Source: Savagea sp. (GTDB taxonomy: Bacteria > Bacillota > Bacilli > Bacillales_A > Planococcaceae). Taken from it: a DNA stretch of 26,135 nt. A program made the translations under genes and the position numbers. Numbering within the stretch: position 1 is the first letter of the stretch; each line of letters begins with the position of its first letter. Location: assembly GCA_030152265.1 (NCBI GenBank), contig JASLHQ010000144.1, forward strand, positions 1 through 26,135, in the 5' to 3' direction. The notes below the pieces were generated by a model that saw only the letters and a list, made by a program, of their open reading frames with translations, had not been told where the DNA came from and ran no database searches. Below, in pieces: positions 1 through 7,655 of the stretch.

Positions 1-138
1 TCTAATTCCCGATACGCCACCTGCCGCAATGCGACCTGGCAATAGAAAAATGTTAAATGCTAGACCAACAAGGGTTGAACCGATTAAAATAAGAGCATAG
101 TCTAACCACGGGTTGGATTGTAATTGTTTCAGTTTCAC
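1..138 (-). CDS. YitT family membrane protein, N-terminal part (cut by window start)
   Basis: Only the first 46 codons are present; the gene runs off the left edge. The start is a GTG at 138 with GGAGGG about 7 nt upstream on the minus strand. The visible peptide has a short basic/amide-rich N-terminus, then a hydrophobic segment (about residues 14-32) and the stretch NIFLLPGRIAAGGVSGI. That stretch is the hallmark of the YitT/DUF161 family of Firmicute membrane proteins, which carry a C-terminal DUF2179 domain when complete. Their biochemical role is not established. The gene is divergent from the AbrB-like regulator. The family call rests on this one motif because the rest lies outside the window. 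Confidence 0.8.
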   Translation of the reverse strand, partial: MKLKQLQSNPWLDYALILIGSTLVGLAFNIFLLPGRIAAGGVSGIR

Positions 139-272
139 TGAATTCCCTCCTTAACTATCCTTTCTATTCTAACAAAATAATGTTTTTGAAACGATATGTT
201 TTCATAATGTTTATCTGACCATTTTTTAGGGAAATACTTGACTAATGATACATTTAGAAGGAGATGGAAATT

Positions 273-548
273 ATGCGTAGTTTAGGTATTGTAAGAAAAG
301 TAGACCATTTAGGGCGAATCGTCATTCCTAAGGAGTTACGCACTTCTTTACATTTGACGAAAGGTGTACCGATGGAAATTTTCGTAGAAGAAGATAAAGT
401 CATTTTACGAAAATATGAAGTCGATGAAGCTTGCGTATTAACAGGGGAAATTACACCAGACAATTTCGAGCTTTCCAATGGTATGTACTTAAGTCCTCGC
501 GGCGCTCAAATGTTAATGGATGAAATAAAAAATAAAATCTCAAAATGA
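273..548 (+). CDS. AbrB/Abh-family transition-state transcriptional regulator
   Basis: A 91-residue protein with the N-terminal swapped-hairpin DNA-binding fold of AbrB: it opens GIVRKVDHLGRIVIPKELR, the family signature. The C-terminal dimerisation half has TGEIT and LSPRGAQ, which look more like B. subtilis Abh than AbrB itself. In Bacillus such proteins repress stationary-phase, biofilm and antimicrobial genes. An in-frame ATG at 264 is unlikely because it abuts the Shine-Dalgarno sequence (AAGGAG, 258-263); ATG at 273 has a 9-nt spacer and gives the usual family N-terminus. The gene stands alone, divergent from the YitT-type gene, and ends at a strong bidirectional terminator. AbrB versus Abh cannot be settled here. 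Confidence 0.9.
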   Translation: MRSLGIVRKVDHLGRIVIPKELRTSLHLTKGVPMEIFVEEDKVILRKYEVDEACVLTGEITPDNFELSNGMYLSPRGAQMLMDEIKNKISK

Positions 549-550
549 TG

Positions 551-590
551 AAAAGCGACTCACCTTGTACAAGGTGAGTCGCTTTTATTT
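551..590. terminator. Bidirectional intrinsic terminator
   Basis: A near-perfect stem, AAAAGCGACTCACCTTG against its reverse complement, with a tiny loop (TACA region) and A/T runs on both sides. It lies between the convergent AbrB-like gene and the CydA-like operon, whose last stop codon touches it, so it probably serves both. Confidence 0.9.
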
Positions 591-1726
591 TATTCTGCGT
601 CTTCTTCTAACTCTACTTCTAAACCTTCTTCATCGTCTTCTGTTTCCACAACAGGTAATACTTTTTCTGTCGTACGTGGATTTGCTTCGATGTAGTCGTT
701 TAAGTAACTTTCACGCAATTCGTGACGCATCCAACCCATGAACACTAAAATAATAACGAACGTAATGATCACAGCGTTGAAATTGCCTTTCGAATCTGTT
801 TTGCCAAGTTTGTATAAGAAGAATAACAATACTAATGTCAATAAAATCGAGCCGAGTAAAAGACCTGTTAATAATGCATCTTCACCCATGTAAAGCATCA
901 TTACTTCTTTTTCGAAGCTCATTAATAATGCAGTACCTGCTACGAGCTGTAAAGCTGTCGTCCAGAACATCGTTTGAATTCCGAGACGTTTTGACATTTT
1001 GTGTACTTCGCGTTTTTCCGCTTCATCTTCTACTGTTTCGCCTTCTTTTAAGAGACGCTCAATCTTCTTCTCCGCACGGCGGTTATAGAAGTATAAGTAA
1101 ATCCCTGAAGTAGCAAAACTCGCTAAAATAAAGTGGAAGTAACGTTGCCAAATTTGTGGGTAGTACGTGAGTGAATGGAAGAACCCTTCAGAACCTGCCC
1201 ACATCGTTGGATAAAGCATCGATACGACGTTTACGATAAAGATGAGTGGTACGAATAATAAAATTAAACTACCAGCAGCACCGATTAAAACGTGTAACGC
1301 TTTTGAACCGCCACGCATCTTTTCCCATGTGAATTTGTATAAATACAAAATGAGGAAAGCTGTGATAAGCAATGCGATCAATGAAAGCCATGCTTTACCG
1401 ATTAAGTTTGTTGATGAATAGAAATATTGTGTGTAAATAACACTAATTAATAATAATGGTGCAATACCTAATACGACCGCGATACTTTTCATAATCGACG
1501 TATGGTCCGCCAATTGTTGCGCAATACGGTCAATTTTACGATCTTTTTTGCTCATCCCTTGAATTTCTTTACCGACAGCAAGTACAGATGAACCGATCGT
1601 AATGTTAACGAATAAAATGTGTAAAATAAAGCTGACGACGATCAACACTTCGAAAAATCCTACGTTCCCTGGTATCGCAAGTGTAATATCGTCCGGGATT
1701 AAATTTGTCATCGTTTGTAAAACCAC
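590..1726 (-). CDS. CydA-like membrane subunit of a cytochrome bd-superfamily complex (second subunit)
   Basis: A 378-residue multi-spanning membrane protein. TM1 carries HILFVNITIG, matching the CydA pattern HFLFVPLTLG; H36 sits where E. coli CydA has H19, the heme b595 ligand. A second motif, RYFHFILASF (H198), matches the CydA segment holding the b558 ligand H186. The C-terminus has M330/M333 near GWMRHELRES and then a very acidic tail (about residues 362-378). I do not see the paired glutamates of the CydA proton path, nor a canonical CydB. The GTG start at 1726 has AAGGAGG 9 nt upstream. It lies 22 bp after the heme-c-fused subunit, clearly the same operon. Domain assignment is from motif reading; a role in O2 reduction or quinol/cytochrome c chemistry is inferred. 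Confidence 0.75.
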   Translation of the reverse strand: MVLQTMTNLIPDDITLAIPGNVGFFEVLIVVSFILHILFVNITIGSSVLAVGKEIQGMSKKDRKIDRIAQQLADHTSIMKSIAVVLGIAPLLLISVIYTQYFYSSTNLIGKAWLSLIALLITAFLILYLYKFTWEKMRGGSKALHVLIGAAGSLILLFVPLIFIVNVVSMLYPTMWAGSEGFFHSLTYYPQIWQRYFHFILASFATSGIYLYFYNRRAEKKIERLLKEGETVEDEAEKREVHKMSKRLGIQTMFWTTALQLVAGTALLMSFEKEVMMLYMGEDALLTGLLLGSILLTLVLLFFLYKLGKTDSKGNFNAVIITFVIILVFMGWMRHELRESYLNDYIEANPRTTEKVLPVVETEDDEEGLEVELEEDAE

Positions 1727-1748
1727 TGGTCACATCCTCCTTCTCTCA

Positions 1749-3113
1749 CTATTGTTCTTCTTTTTCGTCATCTTTCTCTTTGCTGCCTTGGGTTAAATCA
1801 GCATCCAAACCTTCGTTCGATACTTTGATTAAGTAAGCAGCGAGAGCATCACGCTCATCATCCGTTCCTACGAATGGAGGCATGAATGGACGTGTTTCGT
1901 GTAGAGTTGAGATGTATCCAGATAATGCCGCTTCGTCCCAGCCTTCAAGACGGTCTCCGAAGTTACGCTTCGTTCTCCATCCTTCTACTGTATGACACGC
2001 GATACATTGTCCTTTATACAATTCGCGTCCTGCTTCTAACTGGTTCTCTGCTGTCACTTCTTTAATTGGTGAGGCAGCTGAGTTTGCAAGATATCCTTCT
2101 TCGTTAAACTTATCAACTTTTGCAGCTTCTACACCGTTCGCATACAAGTAGTCGTAAATGATGTACGGTTTACGCACAGACTCACGAACCCCTTCGAATT
2201 CACCGATGAAGGCAATCGAAGTGAAGAAGATCGCAATCGTTAAAATAACAGGTACACGTTCAGGCTTGATTGCCATCCACAATGCGAAGATGAGGAAGAG
2301 CGCAAGTCCTAATATGTGAAGCATGTTAAAGATGTTTTCTGGCATACCTGTTGACCAAATAATTAAATCTTTCGCTTCATCTGGAATGCTGAGTAAGTAC
2401 CAAATTCCCGTAATGAGAACTCCTGGTACAGTTAAAGCGTTCCAGAAACTGAATACTTTGAAGACGTCACGACGTACTTCTTTGTCTTTAATGAGCAAGC
2501 GGATCGGTAATGAAATGAGCGATACCGCAAGCAAGATTGCAATGAATGTTCGGAACGCGAGTGACGGAATGTACGTCGGGTTTAAGAAGGCGTTCCAGAA
2601 TGATAATGTTTCTGTCCATTTTCCTGGTGTTAACTTCGCTGATAAAATACCTGTGATGATCATCGCTGTTAACCAACCGAAGATGGATAACGTTACCCCG
2701 ATGCGGAAGTGAATTTTGCGCTTCGCACCTTTCCAAGTGTCCCATGTGTAGTAATAAATAATTAACAACACAACTTCTGTAATGAAGACGATCCATTCAG
2801 CAAACCATGCCCAGAAGAAAATACGTAATAACGAACCGATTGAGTCCGGTTGGATAACCGATGTAACGAGCCAAATTCCGACCCCTGTCATCGCTCCGAC
2901 CGTGGTCGTTATAATGAGCACCCATTTACTAATTGTTTTCGCCACGTTAATGAGCTTTTCGTTGTTCGTCTTCAAGCCCTGGTACTCTAATGAAACCATT
3001 AATACCGTCATTCCAATCGCAACCCCGTGACTGACGATTACGTGAATGATCGCAATAACAGCAATTATCATACCGTTTCCTAACCAAGGAAATTCTATGA
3101 CCGGATAGTTCAT
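1749..3113 (-). CDS. CydA-like subunit I fused to a C-terminal c-type cytochrome domain
   Basis: A 454-residue protein with about nine membrane segments (residues 12-320) followed by a soluble cytochrome c domain. TM1 holds two histidines (H24, H29) before VAIGM. The helix around E106/E113 ending in TWD matches the CydA segment with the two proton-path glutamates. GEFEGVRESVRKPY (about 304-317) resembles the CydA end motif GRQPW. The soluble domain has CIACH (C370, C373, H374) and a probable axial Met in RPFMPPF (M411). I see no E. coli-like RFVH b558 ligand here; the partner subunit has one. ATG 3113 is chosen over the upstream in-frame ATG at 3164 because GGAGGG lies just before it. The family is annotated as cytochrome ubiquinol oxidase subunit I; with heme c it could instead oxidise a cytochrome c. 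Confidence 0.82.
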   Translation of the reverse strand: MNYPVIEFPWLGNGMIIAVIAIIHVIVSHGVAIGMTVLMVSLEYQGLKTNNEKLINVAKTISKWVLIITTTVGAMTGVGIWLVTSVIQPDSIGSLLRIFFWAWFAEWIVFITEVVLLIIYYYTWDTWKGAKRKIHFRIGVTLSIFGWLTAMIITGILSAKLTPGKWTETLSFWNAFLNPTYIPSLAFRTFIAILLAVSLISLPIRLLIKDKEVRRDVFKVFSFWNALTVPGVLITGIWYLLSIPDEAKDLIIWSTGMPENIFNMLHILGLALFLIFALWMAIKPERVPVILTIAIFFTSIAFIGEFEGVRESVRKPYIIYDYLYANGVEAAKVDKFNEEGYLANSAASPIKEVTAENQLEAGRELYKGQCIACHTVEGWRTKRNFGDRLEGWDEAALSGYISTLHETRPFMPPFVGTDDERDALAAYLIKVSNEGLDADLTQGSKEKDDEKEEQ

Positions 3114-3252
3114 AAACTTCTCCCTCCAAATAAAATAATAAAATGAAGTAACTATATACCGCATCTATTATTATCAGTTGAAATTATGGAATTCCTGTTA
3201 AGTCAATATGACGAACTAGCGAACGTTTCATCACTTTTATGTTATTTTAACT

Positions 3253-3296
3253 TAAAAAAGTCCTGAAATAGATATTTTTCTATCTCAAGACTTCAT
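3253..3296 (-). terminator. Intrinsic terminator of the thioredoxin-like gene
   Basis: On the minus strand AAGTCTTGAGATAGA pairs with TCTATTTCAGGACTT across a short A/T loop and is followed by a T run (ACTTTTTTAAG). It lies about 75 bp past the thioredoxin-like stop codon and upstream of the CydA-like operon, so it isolates the two units. Confidence 0.75.
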
Positions 3297-3372
3297 TTTT
3301 ATGAAAAAAACTTCAATATTCGATTCACTTTTGTTTCTTTTTGACATACTTTCTGCTATTTGTGAAGTTTAA

Positions 3373-3690
3373 TTACCAGTCTAAATCATTTAAAAACTGT
3401 TCAATTTGTTCACGTGTTTTGCGTTCTTTACTGACGAAACGTCCTGCTTCTTTTCCTTCACTAAATGCTACGAAACTCGGGATGCCGAAAATATCAAGCT
3501 CCTGACAAATTTCGATAAAATCATCGCGATCGACAGATACGAAGTCAATTTCTTGATAGTCTACTTCTAAAGCAGGTAAAAATGGTTCAATCACCGTGCA
3601 ATCTGGACACCACCCTGCTGTAAACATAAACACTGTACGTTCCCCTTGTTTCAATTGTTCAAATTGTTCTTTAGACTTTAACTGTTCCAT
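3373..3690 (-). CDS. Thioredoxin-family protein with CPDC active site
   Basis: A 105-residue, single-domain cytosolic thioredoxin-fold protein. The redox motif is WCPDC (C28-C31 region) in place of the classical WCGPC; the cis-proline loop is seen as GIPSF. There is no signal peptide or membrane anchor, so a cytosolic thiol-disulfide role is likely. It resembles the B. subtilis YtpP/YdbP type of accessory thioredoxin, although I cannot name the ortholog. The ATG is preceded by AGGAGG with an 8-nt spacer. It has its own promoter (TTGCGC-17-TATAAT) and terminator, so it is monocistronic. It is divergent from serA across about 690 bp. Confidence 0.88.
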   Translation of the reverse strand: MEQLKSKEQFEQLKQGERTVFMFTAGWCPDCTVIEPFLPALEVDYQEIDFVSVDRDDFIEICQELDIFGIPSFVAFSEGKEAGRFVSKERKTREQIEQFLNDLDW

Positions 3691-3732
3691 CTTCTTTTCC
3701 TCCTCTACTCTAGCTGCTAAACATTGTCTTTC

Positions 3733-3761
3733 ATTATAATAGATGTCCTACTATGGCGCAA
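3733..3761 (-). promoter_or_regulatory. Sigma-A-type promoter of the thioredoxin-like gene
   Basis: Read on the minus strand: -35 TTGCGC (3761-3756), a 17-nt spacer, and a perfect -10 TATAAT (3738-3733). It lies about 43 bp upstream of the start codon. Confidence 0.6.
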
Positions 3762-3957
3762 TGTATCATACGATATCATCGACAACTTTTCCCCTTTACT
3801 ATGCTAAAACCGAAATTGAACTATTCAGAATTCAAATTTATACCTTTAAACACGAACGATTGCAGTTATTAAATGATTAATCATTCACCTTTAAGGCTTT
3901 TTTATGTCTTTTTACATGTTCGTTTTGTTTTTTTATGATTTATTCACGAATTTCATG
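3762..3957. other. Intergenic spacer with a 14-bp palindrome
   Basis: A/T-rich spacer between the divergent thioredoxin-like and serA promoters. No credible gene is seen. It contains one perfect palindrome, AATGATTAATCATT (3872-3885), about 70 bp upstream of the serA -35. It could be an operator, but it is too A/T-simple to assign. Confidence 0.4.
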
Positions 3958-3986
3958 TTGACTTTTCATTTTAAGGTTGATAAGAT
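3958..3986 (+). promoter_or_regulatory. Sigma-A-type promoter of the serA T-box transcript
   Basis: TTGACT (3958-3963), a 17-nt spacer and TAAGAT (3981-3986). Transcription would begin near 3993, just upstream of the T-box Stem I, which fits a leader of about 390 nt. Confidence 0.7.
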
Positions 3987-4015
3987 ATATTCAACATTTC
4001 AATATGCTTAAAGAT

Positions 4016-4269
4016 AATGATGGAGATCATGGTCATAAATGCTTTACTTTTAGAGAGCTAGTGGTTGGTGAAAACTAGTGTAAACTTTATGAATCGAGCG
4101 CTCCAGAATCAAATTATTGAACGCCCTTTGCGCTATTAGATAATTTCGCTCATACGCGTTATGTATGTAATGAAGGCATAGATTCGTCTATGCAGAAAAA
4201 GGGTGGCACCGCGTAAATACAGCTTTTCGCCCCTTGCAGTACGCAGGGAGTGGAGGGCTTTTTTATTTT
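4016..4269 (+). promoter_or_regulatory. T-box leader (serine-type) upstream of serA
   Basis: The T-box core AGGGTGGCACCGCG is at 4200-4213, followed by a GC-rich terminator hairpin and T run (4228-4269). Upstream is a Stem I closed by TGGAG (4021-4025) and CTCCA (4101-4105), with the conserved AGAGAG element near 4052. The 3' side of the specifier loop reads GAATCGAGCG before CTCCA. Both possible specifier triplets, TCG (4094-4096) and AGC (4097-4099), are serine codons. So uncharged tRNA-Ser would be expected to stabilise the antiterminator and switch on serA. The family mechanism is well known; the serine assignment comes from reading the loop and from the downstream gene. Confidence 0.9.
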
Positions 4270-4380
4270 CCATTTTCTTAGCTGTAGTGAATATTTACTC
4301 GTTCACGCATCATTTTATTGACTGACCCGTTTTTCGGGATAATTACTATTACAACATATGTATAAGGAGAGAATGTAACC

Positions 4381-5967
4381 ATGACATTCAAAGTCGTCAT
4401 CAGTGACCCATTAAGTGAAGAAGGTATTCAACCATTACGCGAGGCAGAAAATATCGAAATCGATATCGCAACAGATTGTGACGAAGCACAATTAATCGAG
4501 CGTTTGCAAGATGCAGATGCACTTCTCGTACGAAGCCAAACACAAGTAACACGTGAATTAATCGAAAAAGCACCACAATTAAAAGTGATTGGACGTGCAG
4601 GTGTCGGCGTTGATAATATCGATTTAGACGCAGCGACAGAACGTGGAATCATCGTCGTCAACGCACCGGATGGTAACACGAACTCAGCTGCAGAACACAC
4701 AGTTGCAATGCTCATGTCACTCGCTCGTAACATCCCACAAGCTTTCCAATCTTTACAAGACGGAAAATGGGACCGTAAAACATATATCGGTGTTGAATTA
4801 AAACATAAAACGTTAGGAATTATCGGCCTCGGACGTATCGGTGCAGAAGTGGCACACCGTGCGAAAGGACAACGCATGAATGTCATTGCATACGATCCGT
4901 TCTTAACAGCTGAAACAGCACAAAAACTAGGCGTTGAACAAGGAACTGTTGATGAAGTTCTTGCAAAAGCAGACTTCATTACAATCCATACACCACTTCT
5001 CGATTCTACACGCAACATGATCAACGCAGACGCTTTCGCAAAAATGAAAGACGGCGTTCGCATCATCAACTGTGCGCGCGGTGGCATTATCGACGAAGAT
5101 GCACTTTACGATGCAATCGTAGAAGGTAAAGTAGCGGGCGCTGCACTCGACGTTCTTTCAGTAGAACCATTCGTCGGTCATAAATTGCTCGATCTCCCAC
5201 AAGTGATTGCAACACCTCACTTAGGAGCATCTACAGTAGAAGCACAAGAAAGTGTCGCAATCGACGTCAGCATGGACGTTATTAAATTCGCAACAGACGG
5301 TACAGTTCGCAACCCGGTGAACATGCCTTCTATTTCAAAACGTTTGCTCGACAAAATTGAGCCGTTCTTCGTCTTAACAGAAAAATTAGGCGCTTTCGCT
5401 TCACACTTAGTAGATGGTGCATACCAAGAAGTGAACGTAACATATGCTGGTGAACTCGCTGAAGTTGACGTTCGTCCATTAACACGTAACCTAATGAAAG
5501 GTCTTCTCACATTGAACTTAGGCAATCACGTGAACGATGTGAACTCACGTTACCTTTCAAACCGTATCGGAATTAAAATCGACGAATTAAAAACGACAGC
5601 AACGAAAGGCTTCACAAACTTAATTACAGTGGAAGTTGTCACTGAAAAAGGCTCTGTCAAAGTTGCAGGTACTTTATTGAACGGTCTCGGACCACGTATC
5701 GTTAAAGTAGACGACTACCCAGTAGACGTCGTTCCAGAAGGTCACCTTTTACTCATCAACCATAAAGACCAACCAGGTGCGATCGGACGCGTCGGTATGC
5801 ATTTAGCAGCTGAAAATGTCAACATCGCAACGATGCAAGTGGGACGTTCTGAACAAGGTGGTAAAGCGATCATGATTCTCACAGTAGATTATGAAGTGAA
5901 ACCAGAAGAAGTCGAAGGTTTAGAAAAACTCGACAACGTCTTTGAAGTGAAAGCGATCAACTTTTAA
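4381..5967 (+). CDS. serA: D-3-phosphoglycerate dehydrogenase
   Basis: A 528-residue enzyme that oxidises 3-phosphoglycerate with NAD, the first step of serine synthesis. The substrate/nucleotide-binding core has the Rossmann motif GIIGLGRIG (146-154) and catalytic R233 (CARGG), E262 (SVEP) and H280 (TPHLGAS). It is followed by an intervening allosteric-substrate-binding domain (about 318-450) and a C-terminal ACT domain (about 455-528), the long form usual in Bacillales. The ATG has AAGGAG 11 nt upstream. Control is by the serine-type T-box leader. It is monocistronic, ending at a bidirectional terminator shared with the amphi-Trp gene. Whether the ACT domain mediates serine feedback here is not visible. 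Confidence 0.98.
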   Translation: MTFKVVISDPLSEEGIQPLREAENIEIDIATDCDEAQLIERLQDADALLVRSQTQVTRELIEKAPQLKVIGRAGVGVDNIDLDAATERGIIVVNAPDGNTNSAAEHTVAMLMSLARNIPQAFQSLQDGKWDRKTYIGVELKHKTLGIIGLGRIGAEVAHRAKGQRMNVIAYDPFLTAETAQKLGVEQGTVDEVLAKADFITIHTPLLDSTRNMINADAFAKMKDGVRIINCARGGIIDEDALYDAIVEGKVAGAALDVLSVEPFVGHKLLDLPQVIATPHLGASTVEAQESVAIDVSMDVIKFATDGTVRNPVNMPSISKRLLDKIEPFFVLTEKLGAFASHLVDGAYQEVNVTYAGELAEVDVRPLTRNLMKGLLTLNLGNHVNDVNSRYLSNRIGIKIDELKTTATKGFTNLITVEVVTEKGSVKVAGTLLNGLGPRIVKVDDYPVDVVPEGHLLLINHKDQPGAIGRVGMHLAAENVNIATMQVGRSEQGGKAIMILTVDYEVKPEEVEGLEKLDNVFEVKAINF

Positions 5968-5970
5968 ATA

Positions 5971-6010
5971 AAAAAACGAGAACTGCTCATTTGAACAGTT
6001 CTCGTTTTAA
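5971..6010. terminator. Bidirectional intrinsic terminator (serA / amphi-Trp gene)
   Basis: Perfect 13-bp stem AAAACGAGAACTG (5973-5985) with CAGTTCTCGTTTT (5996-6008), with A and T tracts on either side. It sits between convergent stop codons. Confidence 0.92.
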
Positions 6011-6012
6011 CA

Positions 6013-6285
6013 TTATTCAATTTTTAAATGTTGCGCTGGGCGACTCTCATCCCACTCTAACTCGATTTCGAATTCATACTTCGTACCGCGACGTTCGACT
6101 TTAATTTCAAATTCGACGCGCTCAGTCGGCGTTAATTCAACTTCTTGTTCTCCGAGGACGAGATTCATTTGCCCTTCTTCTTTTAACTTTGCGGCAATCG
6201 TCTCTAAAAAAGTAGCAGCTTCTGTCAATGACATTTTGCGTTCAAAATCGAGTAACACTTCTTTTGGTACACGTTTTCTTGCCAT
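6013..6285 (-). CDS. Amphi-Trp domain-containing small protein
   Basis: A 90-residue protein with no signal or membrane segment. The N-terminal half is a basic helix pair (KRVPKEVLLDFERKMSLTEAATFLETIAAKLKEEG). The C-terminal half is alternating charged and hydrophobic beta strands ending IELEWDES, the pattern for which the amphi-Trp family was named. Family members occur in Bacilli, haloarchaea and others, and no biochemical function is assigned as far as I know. The ATG has GAAGGAG with a 9-nt spacer. It follows the GNAT gene on the same strand after about 46 bp, so the two may be co-transcribed from the promoter at 6764-6793. Confidence 0.75.
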   Translation of the reverse strand: MARKRVPKEVLLDFERKMSLTEAATFLETIAAKLKEEGQMNLVLGEQEVELTPTERVEFEIKVERRGTKYEFEIELEWDESRPAQHLKIE

Positions 6286-6331
6286 TTGTCATCACTCCTT
6301 CTTTATTTACCTATATTATACATTATTTCCT

Positions 6332-6733
6332 TTATCTTTTGTATAAATACATCGGTAAAGAGTCTGATTCGCCTGTAAACCCGAGACGTGCATAAAACGT
6401 AATCGCTTTCGGATAAGCGACGAGCACTTTCGTATAGTACGTTTCATATTTCGCTAAAATTTGTTGCATCATACGGCGACCGATCCCTTGCCCCTGGTAT
6501 TCTGGATCCGTCAACACGTAGTGGAAATATACCGTCATGACATCGTCTGATAAAGCGTTTGCGAGTCCGACGAGGCGATCTTTATCCCATGCCGTAATGA
6601 CAGAATGCGAATTTAACATCGCGTGATAAAGACGCTCTGGATAGTTCGCTGATTCCCATTCAACGGATGCGAACAATTGTTGTAAATTTTCTTCAGTTAA
6701 ACGATTTGTTTGAAATGTGTATTGAATTGTCAT
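6332..6733 (-). CDS. GNAT family N-acetyltransferase
   Basis: A 133-residue single-domain acetyltransferase. The acetyl-CoA pyrophosphate loop is visible as YQGQGIGRRM (Q80-G85 core), preceded by the beta strand VYFHYVLTDPEY and followed by AITFYARLGF, the usual beta6/alpha4 motif. The substrate is unknown. The ATG at 6733 has AGGAGG with a 7-nt spacer and a promoter (GTGACA-18-TATAAT) upstream. It is divergent from the HAD phosphatase gene and probably co-transcribed with the amphi-Trp gene. Confidence 0.88.
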   Translation of the reverse strand: MTIQYTFQTNRLTEENLQQLFASVEWESANYPERLYHAMLNSHSVITAWDKDRLVGLANALSDDVMTVYFHYVLTDPEYQGQGIGRRMMQQILAKYETYYTKVLVAYPKAITFYARLGFTGESDSLPMYLYKR

Positions 6734-6763
6734 ACATACCCCTCCTCATTCCTTATGCTCCAT

Positions 6764-6793
6764 ATTATAATGGATGAGATGAGCGGATGTCAC
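6764..6793 (-). promoter_or_regulatory. Sigma-A-type promoter of the GNAT / amphi-Trp unit
   Basis: Minus strand: -35 GTGACA (6793-6788), 18-nt spacer, -10 TATAAT (6769-6764). The sequence ATTATAAT also gives a TATAAT on the plus strand, but no good -35 lies in register for the HAD gene. Confidence 0.55.
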
Positions 6794-6821
6794 GACATAT
6801 TATGAAAGGGGTTTTATACCA

Positions 6822-7613
6822 TTGAGTATTCAAACTTTAATTTTCGATTTAGATGACACGTTATTGTGGGATGAAAAAAGCATCCAAACAGCTTTTGACA
6901 AAACATGTGAATATGCGCATGAAGTGAATGACGCAATCGACCCAGTCGCTTTAGAGCGCGTAACACGTGAAGAGGCACGTAAATTATATCAATCGTATGT
7001 GACATACGATCACACAGTCAAAATCGGCATTAACCCATTCGAAGGGCTTTGGGGAACATTCGATGACGAAGGTGAAATGTTCCAAAAGATGAAAGAAATT
7101 ATGCCGACTTATCAGCGTGATGCTTGGACACAAGGTTTAAAACGACTCGGCATTGAAGATGCAGCACTCGGTGAAAAGCTCGCACTTCGTTTCCGCTCAG
7201 AACGTGTGAAAGCACCATTTTTATATGAAGATACGTTCGCCGTTTTAGATGAATTGAAAAAAGATTATAAATTAGCGATGTTGACAAACGGTTCACCATC
7301 ATTGCAACGTTTAAAATTAAAAATTACACCTGAATTAAACCCTTATTTCGACGTCATTTTAATTTCAGGAGACTTCGGCATCGGGAAACCAGACGCCTCT
7401 ATTTTTGAAGAGATTGTCAAACTCGTCGATACGCCAGCAGAACAATGCTTAATGATTGGAGACAACTTAATGACGGACATTCTCGGTTCTTCAAAAATAA
7501 ACATGCCTTCTGTTTGGATCAATCGTCATGATAAAGAGATGACAGCGGAAGTTGCACCGACTTATGAAGTCACTTCTTTAACAGAACTCGCAAAGCTCGT
7601 GAAAACATTGTAA
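6822..7613 (+). CDS. HAD-superfamily hydrolase (class with C1 cap)
   Basis: A 263-residue cytosolic phosphohydrolase. Motif I is FDLDDTLLWD (nucleophile D9, acid/base D11), motif II LTNG (T155), motif III the lysine in GIGKPD (K189) and motif IV IGDNLMTD (D214, D219). The insert between motifs I and II (about 18-130) is an alpha-helical C1 cap, as in HAD-IA enzymes such as YjjG/YfnB. The substrate is unknown. The start is a TTG at 6822 with AAGGGG 11 nt upstream; no better ATG lies before motif I. It is monocistronic, ending at a terminator shared with the SLC13 gene. Confidence 0.93.
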   Translation: MSIQTLIFDLDDTLLWDEKSIQTAFDKTCEYAHEVNDAIDPVALERVTREEARKLYQSYVTYDHTVKIGINPFEGLWGTFDDEGEMFQKMKEIMPTYQRDAWTQGLKRLGIEDAALGEKLALRFRSERVKAPFLYEDTFAVLDELKKDYKLAMLTNGSPSLQRLKLKITPELNPYFDVILISGDFGIGKPDASIFEEIVKLVDTPAEQCLMIGDNLMTDILGSSKINMPSVWINRHDKEMTAEVAPTYEVTSLTELAKLVKTL

Positions 7614-7615
7614 TC

Positions 7616-7655
7616 AAAAAAGCGCCCTCCAATAGACGGAGAGGCGCTTTTGTTT
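7616..7655. terminator. Bidirectional intrinsic terminator (HAD gene / SLC13 operon)
   Basis: AAAAGCGCCCTCC pairs with GGAGAGGCGCTTTT over a 7-nt loop, with A and T tracts outside. It lies between convergent stop codons. Confidence 0.88.

Noticed and set aside
4428..5087. A 219-codon open frame antisense to serA
   Set aside because: SerA is unambiguous on the other strand; the antisense product is Ser/Arg/Cys-rich low-complexity without a start signal.
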